Under the pieces are notes generated by a model. The model had not been told where the DNA came from. It saw only the letters and a list, made by a program, of their open reading frames with translations, and did not search any database. From Candidatus Altimarinota bacterium (GTDB lineage: Bacteria; Patescibacteriota; Gracilibacteria; UBA4473), in contig JALVIB010000024.1 in assembly GCA_027028725.1 (NCBI GenBank), positions 1 through 14,119 of the forward strand: a DNA stretch of 14,119 nucleotides, given 5' to 3'. Below are positions 4,786 through 12,833 of this stretch, in pieces; position 1 is the first letter of the stretch; each line of letters opens with the position of its first letter. The position numbers and the translations under genes were made by a program.

Positions 4786-7700
4786 TTACAAAATTTTTCC
4801 AATTTCTTTCATAATCTTGTCCGTCTCGCTCAAAACCTTGATGATTTTTTGATAATGCATCAAATCATCACTGGAAAGTTCGCGGGATTTTCGGTCTTTG
4901 AGCCATTTTCGAGCAGGTTGATATCCGCCGATATAAAAATTCCACGCGACTTCCGGCACATTGCCAAAAAATTGCGTTTCATTTATCCAAACCTTTCCAA
5001 TATTTTCCCCTTGAGAAAGGGGGCTAGGGGGATTTTTTTCATATTTAATTTTTCCGACAATATTGTCGCCAGATACGGGGAAAGTTGTAATTAAATCTTC
5101 CACCGCAGGATCTTCCATTAAATGCAATTTTCGCAGTTTTTCGCCTAGCGGAACTAAACTCCAAAACATTTTTTTGTCCTTGGGATACGGAACTCGCGGG
5201 AAACCAGTTTTGAGAAATTCCGCGAATTTTTGACGATAATTTGGCGAATGCAAAACCGCGTAAATATAATCCAAAACATTCTCTGGCGTAGTTTCCCCTA
5301 CGACTTCATTTATTTTCTGCCAAATTTCCCGCGAAATATTTGGTATTTTCTCGCCGTTTTCGTAGAGATAGAGTGGGGCAATTGCAGATTGAGTACTTCT
5401 TTCTCCACATTTAGTTTCCATTATATATTTAGAAATGAATAAGGCACTCCAACTAGATTCTCTTTGTGTTCTAGCCATAACTAATCCTAAATTTTCCCCG
5501 CGAATAAAATGTTGCATTATTTCAGGTCTAGGAGAGTTTATCCACACCTCAGAACCATAAGTATAATACATAAATCTTGTATCAAAAGGTCTATATGAAA
5601 TTTTGGTAGGATCATTTTCTGCAGCATTTCTCAGTTCAGCAAGTCTGGCCTCTTTCTTCGTCCTTCTTCCATCTTTTATTCCAAATTCCGAATACGGATC
5701 GGCGGATTCTAATATTTTTCTAGTCGTTTTTTCTAGATCTTCTTTTTTTTGAAATATGGAAAGCCTATCTATTCCAGTAACTATACCAGTCGTATTTTTT
5801 AGAAAAATATCCGCTACCGAAAATCCTGCCATGTATTCTTTTTTTCCTTTTCCTTCAACTCGCCAAATATCAGTTTCTTTTGGCAATTTTTTCCATTTGA
5901 TATTTTCAATTGTACTTTGTTCTAATTTCGCGAATTTTTGTTTCCGTTTTCCCCACACATCTGCCACATACACATCCGCCAGTTTTTTCGCGGGATTTTC
6001 CTTTTTAATTCCAAAGATAATTGAAACTCCCGACATAATATCAAAAACATTTTGGTCTGGACTTCCATCGGGAGACACTTCTTTTTTTCGCGAATTTCCA
6101 TGTAAATCTAGAATGTAGATTTTATCAAAGGTCTTCCGCAAATGCCAACGCATCCCGCGAAAAGTCGGATTATCGATATATCCATGAGCGGTAATCATCC
6201 CGATAATCCCGCCGTTTTTATTTTTCTCAACCAAACTTTCTGCATAACGAATAAATTTTACATAATCATCATCTAACCAGTGCTTTTTCTCTTTCAATTT
6301 TTCTTTTCCGCCCGGCTCAACCTTGTAGACATCATTATCGGTATAAAATTTGTTTTGCGAAACTCCGCTATACGGCGGATTTCCAATTACACACATAATG
6401 GGATAATCGTTTTTTATTTTTCCCGCGAGTTCTTTTTCCTTAGCAATAACCTCAGTTACTCCAAACAAACTCATTTGCTTCATTGCTGTTTCCACTTTTT
6501 CCAATGTGTTTGCCAAATAAATTCCCAATCTGTTTTTTTGGTCTTTGACGCCTAAATTTTGCAAAGTAATTCCCAATTTTAGATGAGCGATTGTATAACT
6601 TGCCATCATCAGTTCGAATCCGTGCAAACGCGGTAATAAATTTTCTTCAGCATATGCTTCAAATAATCCTTCCTGTCCTTTGAAATATCCCGCGATTTTT
6701 TTAATTACTTTATCGAGAAATGTCCCCGTTCCTGTCGCAATATCCAAAATCTGCACTTTGTGAAATTCCTTTTCAACCATTTTCTGTTTTTCTTCGTTTA
6801 TTTTTTCTCTGATTTTTACATTTACTTTCTCAGAACTTGCCAATCCCTTAGTAATTCCAAATTCAATTTTGAGCAATTCGTCAACTCCCCGTACAATAAA
6901 ATCAACAACTGGTTCAGGTGTATAAAAAACCCCCATCTCCATTTTTTTCGCGGGATTATATTTATGCAAAAAGTCTTCATAAAAATGAATAATCGGATCT
7001 TTCTCGTCTTTTTCTTTATGATAAAAATCTGCTAATAATTTGGAAATATCAGCGTGCGTAAAAACTTCACATAATTCGTCCACAATAATTGCCAAAGATT
7101 TTGGGAACCCATTTCCAGCAATATGATCAAAAAAACCTCGCAACAAAGGATTCGTTTTAGGCAATAATTCGCGAGCTTCCTGACGAGAAAAATTCTCTGG
7201 TGTTTTATCATAGTATCGAGCGGCAAAAAGACCGTAAACTAAGGTTTGAGCGTACATATCCGCGAATTTTTCGTTATCCAAATCAGAAACTAGCGTTTCT
7301 CGCAAATACTTCATTATTTTTTTTAGTTCTTGTGCCGAATCATTCTCCCGTTTTAGAATTTCCGCGATATTTTCGCGTATTCTTATTCCGGTTCCTCCCA
7401 TAATTTCTGCCAAATGCGCTCCTGATTTAATTGGCTCCTTATTTGAACGAAAAAAATCTGCAATTGTTTGCTTCAAAAGATCTATTTTGTCAGCAAAAAG
7501 TTCTGAAATCACGCGATTTTTCTTATCAATTGTTCCTAAATGAATTGGTTCACAATATTGTTTTCCGCGACGATAAAATCTAAATTCCACATAGTTTGTA
7601 ATAATCAAATTTTCGTATCCAAAGTAGCGTGCCGCTTGTTCGGATTTTTCTATTTTATCTAAATTTATTGGCACATCTTTACACTCAATATAGAGATTTG

Positions 7701-7929
7701 GAATTTTGTTTTCTAAAATTATGAAATCCGGTTTATTGCTATCACCTGTTGAACTTTCGTGTTTTATTTCTTGAATCCTATCGTCAACAAAAATTTCTTT
7801 CAAAAAATTCTCAAAAGCCGTTCGATAAGTATATTCCGAACTATTTGGATCAGCAAAATGTCTTTTGATTTCCGAGAGATAATCATTCATCTTTTTAATT
7901 CTATCTATTCTGAAACTTTTCTCAATCAC
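4786..7929 (-). CDS. Single-chain restriction-methylase (type ISP/IIG-like N6-adenine methyltransferase)
   Basis: 1047 residues. N-terminal PD-(D/E)xK nuclease: D68 (KPDFIIL) and E82-x-K84 (YIECKD). A helical linker runs to about 320, then an N6-adenine methyltransferase: GVFYTPEPVVDFIV at 333-346, SAM-binding DIATGTGTFLD at 396-406, catalytic NPPYSG at 517-522. The C-terminal half contains a type ISP C-terminal/target-recognition region (SYRPFDTRFMYYTYGSE, then INSPRPEIMQHF). Such enzymes methylate one strand of their site and cut unmodified DNA, serving as defence. Unlike LlaGI-type ISP enzymes no helicase motifs are present, so it is built more like type IIG. The annotated start is GTG inside a 28-bp repeat; the ATG at codon 14 (base 7890), before MNDYLSEIKRHF, is an equally good start. 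No partner genes are nearby. Frame intact throughout. Confidence 0.9.
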   Translation of the reverse strand: MIEKSFRIDRIKKMNDYLSEIKRHFADPNSSEYTYRTAFENFLKEIFVDDRIQEIKHESSTGDSNKPDFIILENKIPNLYIECKDVPINLDKIEKSEQAARYFGYENLIITNYVEFRFYRRGKQYCEPIHLGTIDKKNRVISELFADKIDLLKQTIADFFRSNKEPIKSGAHLAEIMGGTGIRIRENIAEILKRENDSAQELKKIMKYLRETLVSDLDNEKFADMYAQTLVYGLFAARYYDKTPENFSRQEARELLPKTNPLLRGFFDHIAGNGFPKSLAIIVDELCEVFTHADISKLLADFYHKEKDEKDPIIHFYEDFLHKYNPAKKMEMGVFYTPEPVVDFIVRGVDELLKIEFGITKGLASSEKVNVKIREKINEEKQKMVEKEFHKVQILDIATGTGTFLDKVIKKIAGYFKGQEGLFEAYAEENLLPRLHGFELMMASYTIAHLKLGITLQNLGVKDQKNRLGIYLANTLEKVETAMKQMSLFGVTEVIAKEKELAGKIKNDYPIMCVIGNPPYSGVSQNKFYTDNDVYKVEPGGKEKLKEKKHWLDDDYVKFIRYAESLVEKNKNGGIIGMITAHGYIDNPTFRGMRWHLRKTFDKIYILDLHGNSRKKEVSPDGSPDQNVFDIMSGVSIIFGIKKENPAKKLADVYVADVWGKRKQKFAKLEQSTIENIKWKKLPKETDIWRVEGKGKKEYMAGFSVADIFLKNTTGIVTGIDRLSIFQKKEDLEKTTRKILESADPYSEFGIKDGRRTKKEARLAELRNAAENDPTKISYRPFDTRFMYYTYGSEVWINSPRPEIMQHFIRGENLGLVMARTQRESSWSALFISKYIMETKCGERSTQSAIAPLYLYENGEKIPNISREIWQKINEVVGETTPENVLDYIYAVLHSPNYRQKFAEFLKTGFPRVPYPKDKKMFWSLVPLGEKLRKLHLMEDPAVEDLITTFPVSGDNIVGKIKYEKNPPSPLSQGENIGKVWINETQFFGNVPEVAWNFYIGGYQPARKWLKDRKSRELSSDDLMHYQKIIKVLSETDKIMKEIGKIL

Positions 7930-7944
7930 AAAAATCCCGCGAAA
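7917..7944. repeat. Right copy of the 28-bp direct repeat
   Basis: Exact copy of 4758-4785. It covers codons 1-5 of the annotated restriction gene frame plus 15 bases upstream, including the TCCCGCGAAA word at 7935. Beyond these 28 bases the two sites diverge at once. Confidence 0.9.
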
Positions 7945-7962
7945 AAATTTGATTAAAAATTT

Positions 7963-7990
7963 GTAGAGACAAAAAATCTTTTGTCTCTGC
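7963..7990. repeat. REP-like palindrome upstream of the restriction gene
   Basis: GTAGAGACAAAA (7963-7974), loop AATC, TTTTGTCTCTGC (7979-7990): 11 of 12 pairs with a GTAG lead. The GTAGAGAC start is the same as in the transposase-gene REPs. It is bracketed by inverted copies of the dispersed word at 7935 and 8015. A small palindrome GATAAT-GA-ATTATC (7994-8007) follows. Confidence 0.75.
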
Positions 7991-8068
7991 GAAGATAATG
8001 AATTATCGCGAAAATTTCGCGGGATTTTTAATAAAACAACATCTATTTCTTTTGACTAGGACAAATAG

Positions 8069-8097
8069 TTGAGAAACGGCTTGTTTTTTGGTATAAT
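8069..8097 (+). promoter_or_regulatory. Sigma-70-type promoter of the VirB4-like gene
   Basis: TTGAGA (8069-8074), 17 bases, TATAAT (8092-8097), 26 bases before the ATG at 8124. Close to consensus. The leader is short and A-rich with no Shine-Dalgarno. Confidence 0.8.
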
Positions 8098-8123
8098 TAG
8101 CGGATAATTTAGAAAAAAAATAA

Positions 8124-10343
8124 ATGGACAACGATAACACTAAAACTACTGCCTCAAATCAGACTGCGTCAAACAACGCGCAAACTAATTCTGAAACGGT
8201 AAAACCTGCTCCTAATCCTGTAGAAAATCCCGCTGCGCCCCGCAAGGCGGTGGCGAAATTAGCCGAGGATAAAAATACTGAGCCACCAAAAGCGCAAATA
8301 AATATTGAAAATGCCGAGAAAAAAGGTTCTCCAAGCTTTGGATTTATCGAAAATTTGAAAAGGAAATGGCAAGCCCATGTTGAAAAAAACAAAGCCGAAG
8401 CTGAAAAACGCAAAAAACAAAAAGAAACCGAGAAAAAAGAAATCAAAGCTAATACAGCAGAAAAAAGCAAAGGTAATGACAATGTAAATCTTAAAAATTT
8501 CGCGGGAAATTCGGCTGAAAAAACCGAATTAGATTTGTTATTTGAGAATTTCGATCCTAAAAAAGACAAAAAAAAGTTAACCAAAGAAGTTCGCAAAAGA
8601 ATTATTGAAGCCGAAAAGCTTTATCAGACAGGAACAACTTCCATTAAAGACCTTGTTGCGCCAAGTTCGGTGGAGATTACTTCTAACCACATGAAGCTCA
8701 ACGGAATGTTTGTTAAAAGCTTTTTTGTTTTTAATTATCCGCGATTTTTGGAACCAAATTGGCTGAACCCAATCATCAATTTTGAAGCAACTATGGATAT
8801 TTCCATTTTTGTTTATCCGACAAAATCGGATCAAATGCTCAAAATTTTGCGTAAAAAAGTCGCGGAAATGTTGTCCACAAAGCACATTAACCAAAAACGC
8901 GGAGTAATCAACGACACTGCTCTCGATACAGCGTTGGAAGATGCTGAGCAACTGCGAATCGACCTTCAACGCGGGATTGAACGATTTTTCCAAGTTGGTT
9001 TGTATTTCACGATTTACGCGGAAACCGAAGAAAAATTGAAAAAAATCTCGAAACAACTGGAAACAATTCTCGGAGGACAAATGGTGATGACGCGCCCTGG
9101 AGATTTTCAGGTAGAACGCGCTTTTGAATCGACCTTACCGCAAGCTTCAGACATGCTGGATGTTGTGCAAAATATGAATACCAGCCCCCTTTCCACGATG
9201 TTTCCATTCGTTTCTAACGATTTGACTTCTAATGAGGGAATTTTATACGGACTAAATCGTCACAATAATTCACTGATTATTTTTGATCGGTTCAAACTGG
9301 AAAACGCCAACGAAGTAGTTTTCGCGAAATCTGGTGCTGGTAAATCTTATGCTGTGAAATTGGAAATTTTGCGTTCACTAATGCTCGGAACGGATGTAAT
9401 TATTCTCGATCCGGAAAATGAGTATGAAACCCTAACTCGAACGGTCGGGGGAACTTATATCAATGTTTCGCTGAATTCTAATCAGCGAATTAATCCTTTT
9501 GATTTGCCAAAAACCTTTTCCGAAGAGGAAAAACCAGGAGAAGCCCTACGCGAAGCCGCGATAAATTTAACCGGTTTAATGAGTTTGATGCTGGGAAATT
9601 TAACACCTTCAGAGCAAGGAATTTTGGACAAAGCTATCTTGCAGACTTACGCGATTAAAGGAATTACGACCGAAACCGAGAATCCGGGCTCAATGGAAAT
9701 GCCGACCATGCATGATTTAAAGAATATGCTGGAATCAATGGCGGGCGGACAAGATCTGGCGACCCGTTTGGAGCGATTTACTCACGGAACTTTCGCGGGA
9801 TTATTTTCCGATCAAACAAATGTTGATTTGAATTCCGGTTTGGTGACTTTCTGTATTCGTGATCTGGAAGAACAACTTCGACCGATTTCAATGTATATTT
9901 TGCTGAATTTCATTTGGAATAAAATCAGAAGTGAACTAAAACGCCGTTTGCTAGTGGTTGATGAGGCTTGGAATATCGTACAATATGAAGATTCCGGACG
10001 GTTCCTGCACGGATTGGTGAAAAGGGCGCGAAAATATTATTTGGGAGTGACCACAATTACGCAGGATGTGGAAGATTTCCTTGATTCTCGCTGGGGAAAA
10101 CCGATTATTGCGAACTCTTCTTTGCAAGTTCTTTTGCGACAAGCTCCGGTAGCTATTGAGAAGCTGAAAAAGGTCTTTAATTTGACCGAACAAGAACAAT
10201 ACCTGCTTTTAAATTCTGGAGTTGGACAAGGTCTATTTTTCGCGGGGAATCAACATGTAGCTATTCAAATCATTGCTAGTCATAGTGAAGATAAGATTAT
10301 CACCACTAATCCAAAAGAGCTTCTGGCACAACGAGCAAGCTAA
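8124..10343 (+). CDS. VirB4/TraC-like secretion ATPase
   Basis: 739 residues. Residues 1-150 are low-complexity, Asn/Thr/Ala-rich then strongly Lys/Glu-rich, probably disordered with a charged helix at 75-108. About 170-340 is a VirB4-type N-terminal region; the ATPase has Walker A AKSGAGKS at 401-408, DPENEYE at 429-435, Walker B LLVVDEAW at 609-616 and TITQDVEDF at 644-652. VirB4 proteins are hexameric ATPases that energise type IV secretion or conjugation at the inner membrane. No other secretion gene is in the window, so this is an isolated copy; such lone VirB4-like genes occur in candidate-phyla genomes, where they may serve pili or DNA transfer, an inference. It has its own promoter. 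No clear terminator follows. Three codons at 126-128 and at 557-559 (FAG) are encoded by TTTCGCGGGA copies. Confidence 0.9.
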   Translation: MDNDNTKTTASNQTASNNAQTNSETVKPAPNPVENPAAPRKAVAKLAEDKNTEPPKAQINIENAEKKGSPSFGFIENLKRKWQAHVEKNKAEAEKRKKQKETEKKEIKANTAEKSKGNDNVNLKNFAGNSAEKTELDLLFENFDPKKDKKKLTKEVRKRIIEAEKLYQTGTTSIKDLVAPSSVEITSNHMKLNGMFVKSFFVFNYPRFLEPNWLNPIINFEATMDISIFVYPTKSDQMLKILRKKVAEMLSTKHINQKRGVINDTALDTALEDAEQLRIDLQRGIERFFQVGLYFTIYAETEEKLKKISKQLETILGGQMVMTRPGDFQVERAFESTLPQASDMLDVVQNMNTSPLSTMFPFVSNDLTSNEGILYGLNRHNNSLIIFDRFKLENANEVVFAKSGAGKSYAVKLEILRSLMLGTDVIILDPENEYETLTRTVGGTYINVSLNSNQRINPFDLPKTFSEEEKPGEALREAAINLTGLMSLMLGNLTPSEQGILDKAILQTYAIKGITTETENPGSMEMPTMHDLKNMLESMAGGQDLATRLERFTHGTFAGLFSDQTNVDLNSGLVTFCIRDLEEQLRPISMYILLNFIWNKIRSELKRRLLVVDEAWNIVQYEDSGRFLHGLVKRARKYYLGVTTITQDVEDFLDSRWGKPIIANSSLQVLLRQAPVAIEKLKKVFNLTEQEQYLLLNSGVGQGLFFAGNQHVAIQIIASHSEDKIITTNPKELLAQRAS

Positions 10344-10378
10344 AAATCCCGCGAAAAAATAAGGAATGTTGTCTTTAT

Positions 10379-10403
10379 GGGCTGGCACAAGACCAGCCCC
10401 TAC
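10379..10403 (-). repeat. REP element, second type
   Basis: On the minus strand GTAG (10403-10400) is followed at once by GGGCTGG, a 7-base loop, then CCAGCCC (down to 10379). A tetranucleotide plus palindrome is the standard REP layout. The stem differs from the GAGACGCCCC family, but the GTAG lead is shared. It lies 36 bp after the VirB4-like stop. Confidence 0.8.
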
Positions 10404-10629
10404 ATTCTTCAGACCTCTAAGTTTCTCTCTTGCTTCTGTAAAAAATCCCGCGCTGTGTCCCGCAAGGTGGTGAAAATTTTCCCAAATTCTGAACAAAATA
10501 ATTACTCACAACACAAAACCTTGTACAAAAAAATTGCACAACATGTTAAAAAATATAGCTCATGATTATTTTTTTTCTACAAAAAAACGCCTTCAAATAA
10601 AGGCACAACTAGTTTTCCCAAAAAAAGTT
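10404..10629. other. Gene-free spacer between VirB4-like and HTH-nucleotidyltransferase genes
   Basis: A/T-rich with no credible ORF. It holds a stretch at 10452-10472 (GCTGTGTCCCGCAAGG then TGGTG) that matches 8232-8252 inside the VirB4-like gene at 18 of 21 bases, all differences C/T, each preceded by AAAATCCCGC. A weak hairpin GCCTT/AAGGC sits near 10590-10604. No strong terminator is visible. Confidence 0.5.
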
Positions 10630-10658
10630 TTGACAAAACCACTCAAAATGAATACTTT
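10630..10658 (+). promoter_or_regulatory. Promoter of the HTH-nucleotidyltransferase gene
   Basis: TTGACA (10630-10635), 17 bases, TACTTT (10653-10658). It places transcription start near 10665, after the longest possible TTG start at 10659, which supports the ATG at 10689 as the true start. Confidence 0.65.
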
Positions 10659-10688
10659 TTGTGTGCTATTACATTTTGTTCAAATAAA

Positions 10689-11267
10689 ATGCTCAAAAAA
10701 ATATTCGGTTCAGGAGCGCGTGTTAAATTGTTCTACCAATTCCTACTAAATCCCAACGAAGAGTTTTTCATTCGAGAACTGACTCGTATTTTAGACGAAC
10801 AAATCAACTCTTTACGACGAGAATTGAGCAATTTGGAAGCAATCGGAATGCTGAAATCTTCAGAAAGAAATCGTCGTAAATACTACAAAGTCAATCCTCA
10901 TTTCCCTATTCTTGCGGAATTAACCTCAATTATCCGGAAGAACTCTAAGGAAAACGACGCTATCCTAAAAGCGCTTTCTAAAGAAGCAAGTTCTATTGAT
11001 ATTCTTATCTTATCAGGGGAATTTATCGGTAAAAAAGATGCTGATACTGATATTTTCATTGTCGGAGACATTTCCAAAGATGCAGTTGAGAAATTTATTA
11101 ACGAAAACTTCGACGATAAGGAACTCAAATACACAATCATGTCTCGTGAAGACTTCCTTTATCGAATAACCCTAAAAGACAAGTTTGTGATGAATATTTT
11201 CGCGGAAAAAGCGAATTTAATTCTCAAAAACAAGCTCAAAAAAGACACAGCCTCATTAGTCGTTTAG
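10689..11267 (+). CDS. Winged-helix regulator with nucleotidyltransferase-like domain
   Basis: 192 residues from ATG 10689. A longer frame from TTG 10659 would begin upstream of the expected transcript start. Residues 1-75 form a winged helix (FGSGARVKLFYQFLLNP, then REL.RIL.EQINSLRRELSNLEAIGML), the DNA-binding part. Residues about 100-180 resemble an MNT-type nucleotidyltransferase: DILILSGEFIGKKDADTDI at 104-122 with D119 and D121 as the metal pair, but the usual Gly-Ser is Gly-Glu here. Proteins of this two-domain type are common in candidate-phyla genomes; whether they transfer nucleotides or bind them as a signal is not known. Ends four bases before the convergent TsaB-like gene. Confidence 0.8.
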   Translation: MLKKIFGSGARVKLFYQFLLNPNEEFFIRELTRILDEQINSLRRELSNLEAIGMLKSSERNRRKYYKVNPHFPILAELTSIIRKNSKENDAILKALSKEASSIDILILSGEFIGKKDADTDIFIVGDISKDAVEKFINENFDDKELKYTIMSREDFLYRITLKDKFVMNIFAEKANLILKNKLKKDTASLVV

Positions 11268-11271
11268 AAGA

Positions 11272-11904
11272 CTAAGAAACTGGCGGAAATTCATAATGTG
11301 GCACGAAAGTTTTTTGTGGTTTTTCTTTTTGAAGAGCTTCTAATAAGCTTTCTTCAAGTCCATCCAAAGAAACTTTGAGCGGATTTACAAACAACTCTTT
11401 TTTGGAATCTGGTAAGAATTCAACCACTACTGGCTTTGTCTTATCGATATTTTTCAGAAAATCCCGCGATTTAATGACTTCCTGCGAGGAACAAGTAGAT
11501 GAAGGAATTAATCCCGCCGTGAAATTAGTATTTAAATTTTTGCGGGAAATTTTGCCATCCTGCACCGTCCAAACTGCTTGTCCAAAAGTGTTTAGCAAAA
11601 AATTTTCGTGTCCCAAAAATTCAGCAATCCATTTTTCGGCACTCATTTGGTAAATTGGGATTTCATTCGCCACGGAAATCGCTGTCAATACACTTGCACT
11701 TGCCCGCAAAGAAGCGAAGCCCCCCGGACCAGTCACTCCTCCGCAAAAAGAAATTTTCGCGGGATTTTGGTTTGCTAAAAATTCATAAATATTAGCACCG
11801 TCTTTAGTCCTATTTGTCCAAACTTTTTTATCTAAAAGCTTATTTTCCCGCGAAAAAATCGCACAAAAATGCGGATCTATGGCTGTGTTTAGCACAAATT
11901 TCAT
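11272..11904 (-). CDS. tsaB: TsaB (YeaZ)-like protein, tRNA t6A modification
   Basis: 210 residues, an ASKHA-fold protein. The diagnostic segment is GGVTGPGGFASLRASAS at 55-71, matching the GPGSFTGLR motif of TsaB. TsaB is the scaffold that holds TsaD and TsaE in the complex making threonylcarbamoyladenosine at tRNA position 37. The N-terminal MKFVLNTAIDPHFCAIF corresponds to the first strand pair that carries ILAIDTS in typical TsaB, here divergent with Asp at 10. The length and the C-terminal PHYEFPPV ending fit. It starts 9 bases after the stop of the gene before it, so both are one leftward operon. No Shine-Dalgarno. Divergence leaves some doubt about exact role. Confidence 0.7.
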   Translation of the reverse strand: MKFVLNTAIDPHFCAIFSRENKLLDKKVWTNRTKDGANIYEFLANQNPAKISFCGGVTGPGGFASLRASASVLTAISVANEIPIYQMSAEKWIAEFLGHENFLLNTFGQAVWTVQDGKISRKNLNTNFTAGLIPSSTCSSQEVIKSRDFLKNIDKTKPVVVEFLPDSKKELFVNPLKVSLDGLEESLLEALQKEKPQKTFVPHYEFPPVS

Positions 11905-11913
11905 AGCTGAATG

Positions 11914-12657
11914 CTAATCTTTTTTGAAGTATTTTTCAAAAAATTCTTTGGATTCTCGCAAAGTTTCCATCATTCTTTCAATATTCCCTTCATGTAAATT
12001 TCGCGGGGAAATTTTTAGAATAAAATCCCCTCGATAATCGTCCCGCGCAAGTTTGGTTAAAAAACTTTCTACCGGCAAAATACCTATTGGCAAAGACGAA
12101 TACATACTTCCGTTACGAACATTTGAAAGATAAACCAATTTCATTTTATCGCGAAGAAAATCTGGCACACGCATGACATCTTCATTACTTTTCCATAACG
12201 CAGCTAAATCAGCTGCCACATTTCCTTTCTGACGCAACATATGCAAAGACGCTTCATTTCTCGCGGGAATTATCCCCATAATTGTCTCTGTTGGCATCGT
12301 AATTCGATTTAAAGTTAATCGAAAACGCTTACAAAGTTGTGGCACGGAATTTTCCATCCATTTTTTGTAGGCAAAAGACAAAACTTCCGGTGAAGCCAAA
12401 TTAACTATTGATCCCTCAAAGTGTGAAACAACTTTTTCAAAAGCACTAATAAATTTATCAGCCCCCTTCGATGGTAATGTAAAAGCTTTAATTGGTACCT
12501 CAAAGCGTTCTTCTAGCTCTTTCAAGTATTCTGAATCCTGTGTGTCGAAATTTGAATTAATTAAAATCTCCACACCATCAACGCCAAGTTCTTTGGCGAA
12601 TTTAAAAAATCTTTCTAATCCATAGTGCGGAAACGATTGTGAAGTAAGTAGAAACAT
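11914..12657 (-). CDS. TIM-barrel protein, sugar isomerase/endonuclease IV-like
   Basis: 247 residues from the ATG at 12657. The open frame extends to an ATG at 12756, but a near-perfect promoter (TTGAAA, 17 bases, TATAAT) lies inside those 33 extra codons, so the shorter form is preferred. The start MFLLTSQSFPHYGLERFF with KELGVDGVEI at about 23-32 is typical of the xylose-isomerase-like TIM-barrel superfamily, and short strands such as GSIVNLASPEV follow. Substrate is not evident and metal ligands are not clear. It may be a degenerate or specialised member. Paired with the TsaB-like gene 9 bases downstream, on which it has no obvious functional bearing. Confidence 0.6.
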   Translation of the reverse strand: MFLLTSQSFPHYGLERFFKFAKELGVDGVEILINSNFDTQDSEYLKELEERFEVPIKAFTLPSKGADKFISAFEKVVSHFEGSIVNLASPEVLSFAYKKWMENSVPQLCKRFRLTLNRITMPTETIMGIIPARNEASLHMLRQKGNVAADLAALWKSNEDVMRVPDFLRDKMKLVYLSNVRNGSMYSSLPIGILPVESFLTKLARDDYRGDFILKISPRNLHEGNIERMMETLRESKEFFEKYFKKD

Positions 12658-12681
12658 TTTTGTATTTTTATTTTCCTGCTC

Positions 12682-12710
12682 ATTATACCCGAAAAATTCC
12701 AAATTTTCAA
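12682..12710 (-). promoter_or_regulatory. Promoter of the TIM-barrel/tsaB operon
   Basis: Minus strand TTGAAA (12710-12705), 17 bases, TATAAT (12687-12682), 24 bases before the ATG at 12657. Near consensus. It fixes the gene start downstream of the longest ORF start and is divergent to the mscS promoter. Confidence 0.8.
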
Positions 12711-12779
12711 TAATATATTGCCTAAAATCCCGCGAAATTTTGACCTCCAAATTCATCCTTTGCTTTTAACGAGTTTAGC

Positions 12780-12808
12780 TTGAAAATAAGGCAAATCTCC
12801 TGTATAAT
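12780..12808 (+). promoter_or_regulatory. Promoter of the MscS-like gene
   Basis: TTGAAA (12780-12785), 17 bases, TATAAT (12803-12808). The ATG is 25 bases further on, leaving a leader of about 20 bases with no Shine-Dalgarno. Confidence 0.8.
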
Positions 12809-12833
12809 GGAAAGATTTATTAATTTATAAAAA

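Noticed and set aside
4849..7403. Plus-strand ORFs of 60-120 codons opposite the restriction gene
   Set aside because: They are antisense shadows of a continuous 1047-codon gene with conserved motifs along its length.
10233..10496. Minus-strand ORF of 87 codons across the end of the VirB4-like gene
   Set aside because: Its middle is a translation of the REP element (the GAGLVPAH peptide is a typical artefact), and the rest is antisense to a well-supported gene.
11256..11275. Hairpin TTAGTC/GACTAA between the converging HTH-nucleotidyltransferase and tsaB genes
   Set aside because: Only six A/T-rich pairs with an 8-base loop and no T-run on either strand, so not a convincing terminator.
12658..12756. 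33-residue N-terminal extension of the TIM-barrel protein
   Set aside because: A near-consensus promoter lies within it and the barrel's first strand begins at the internal ATG.
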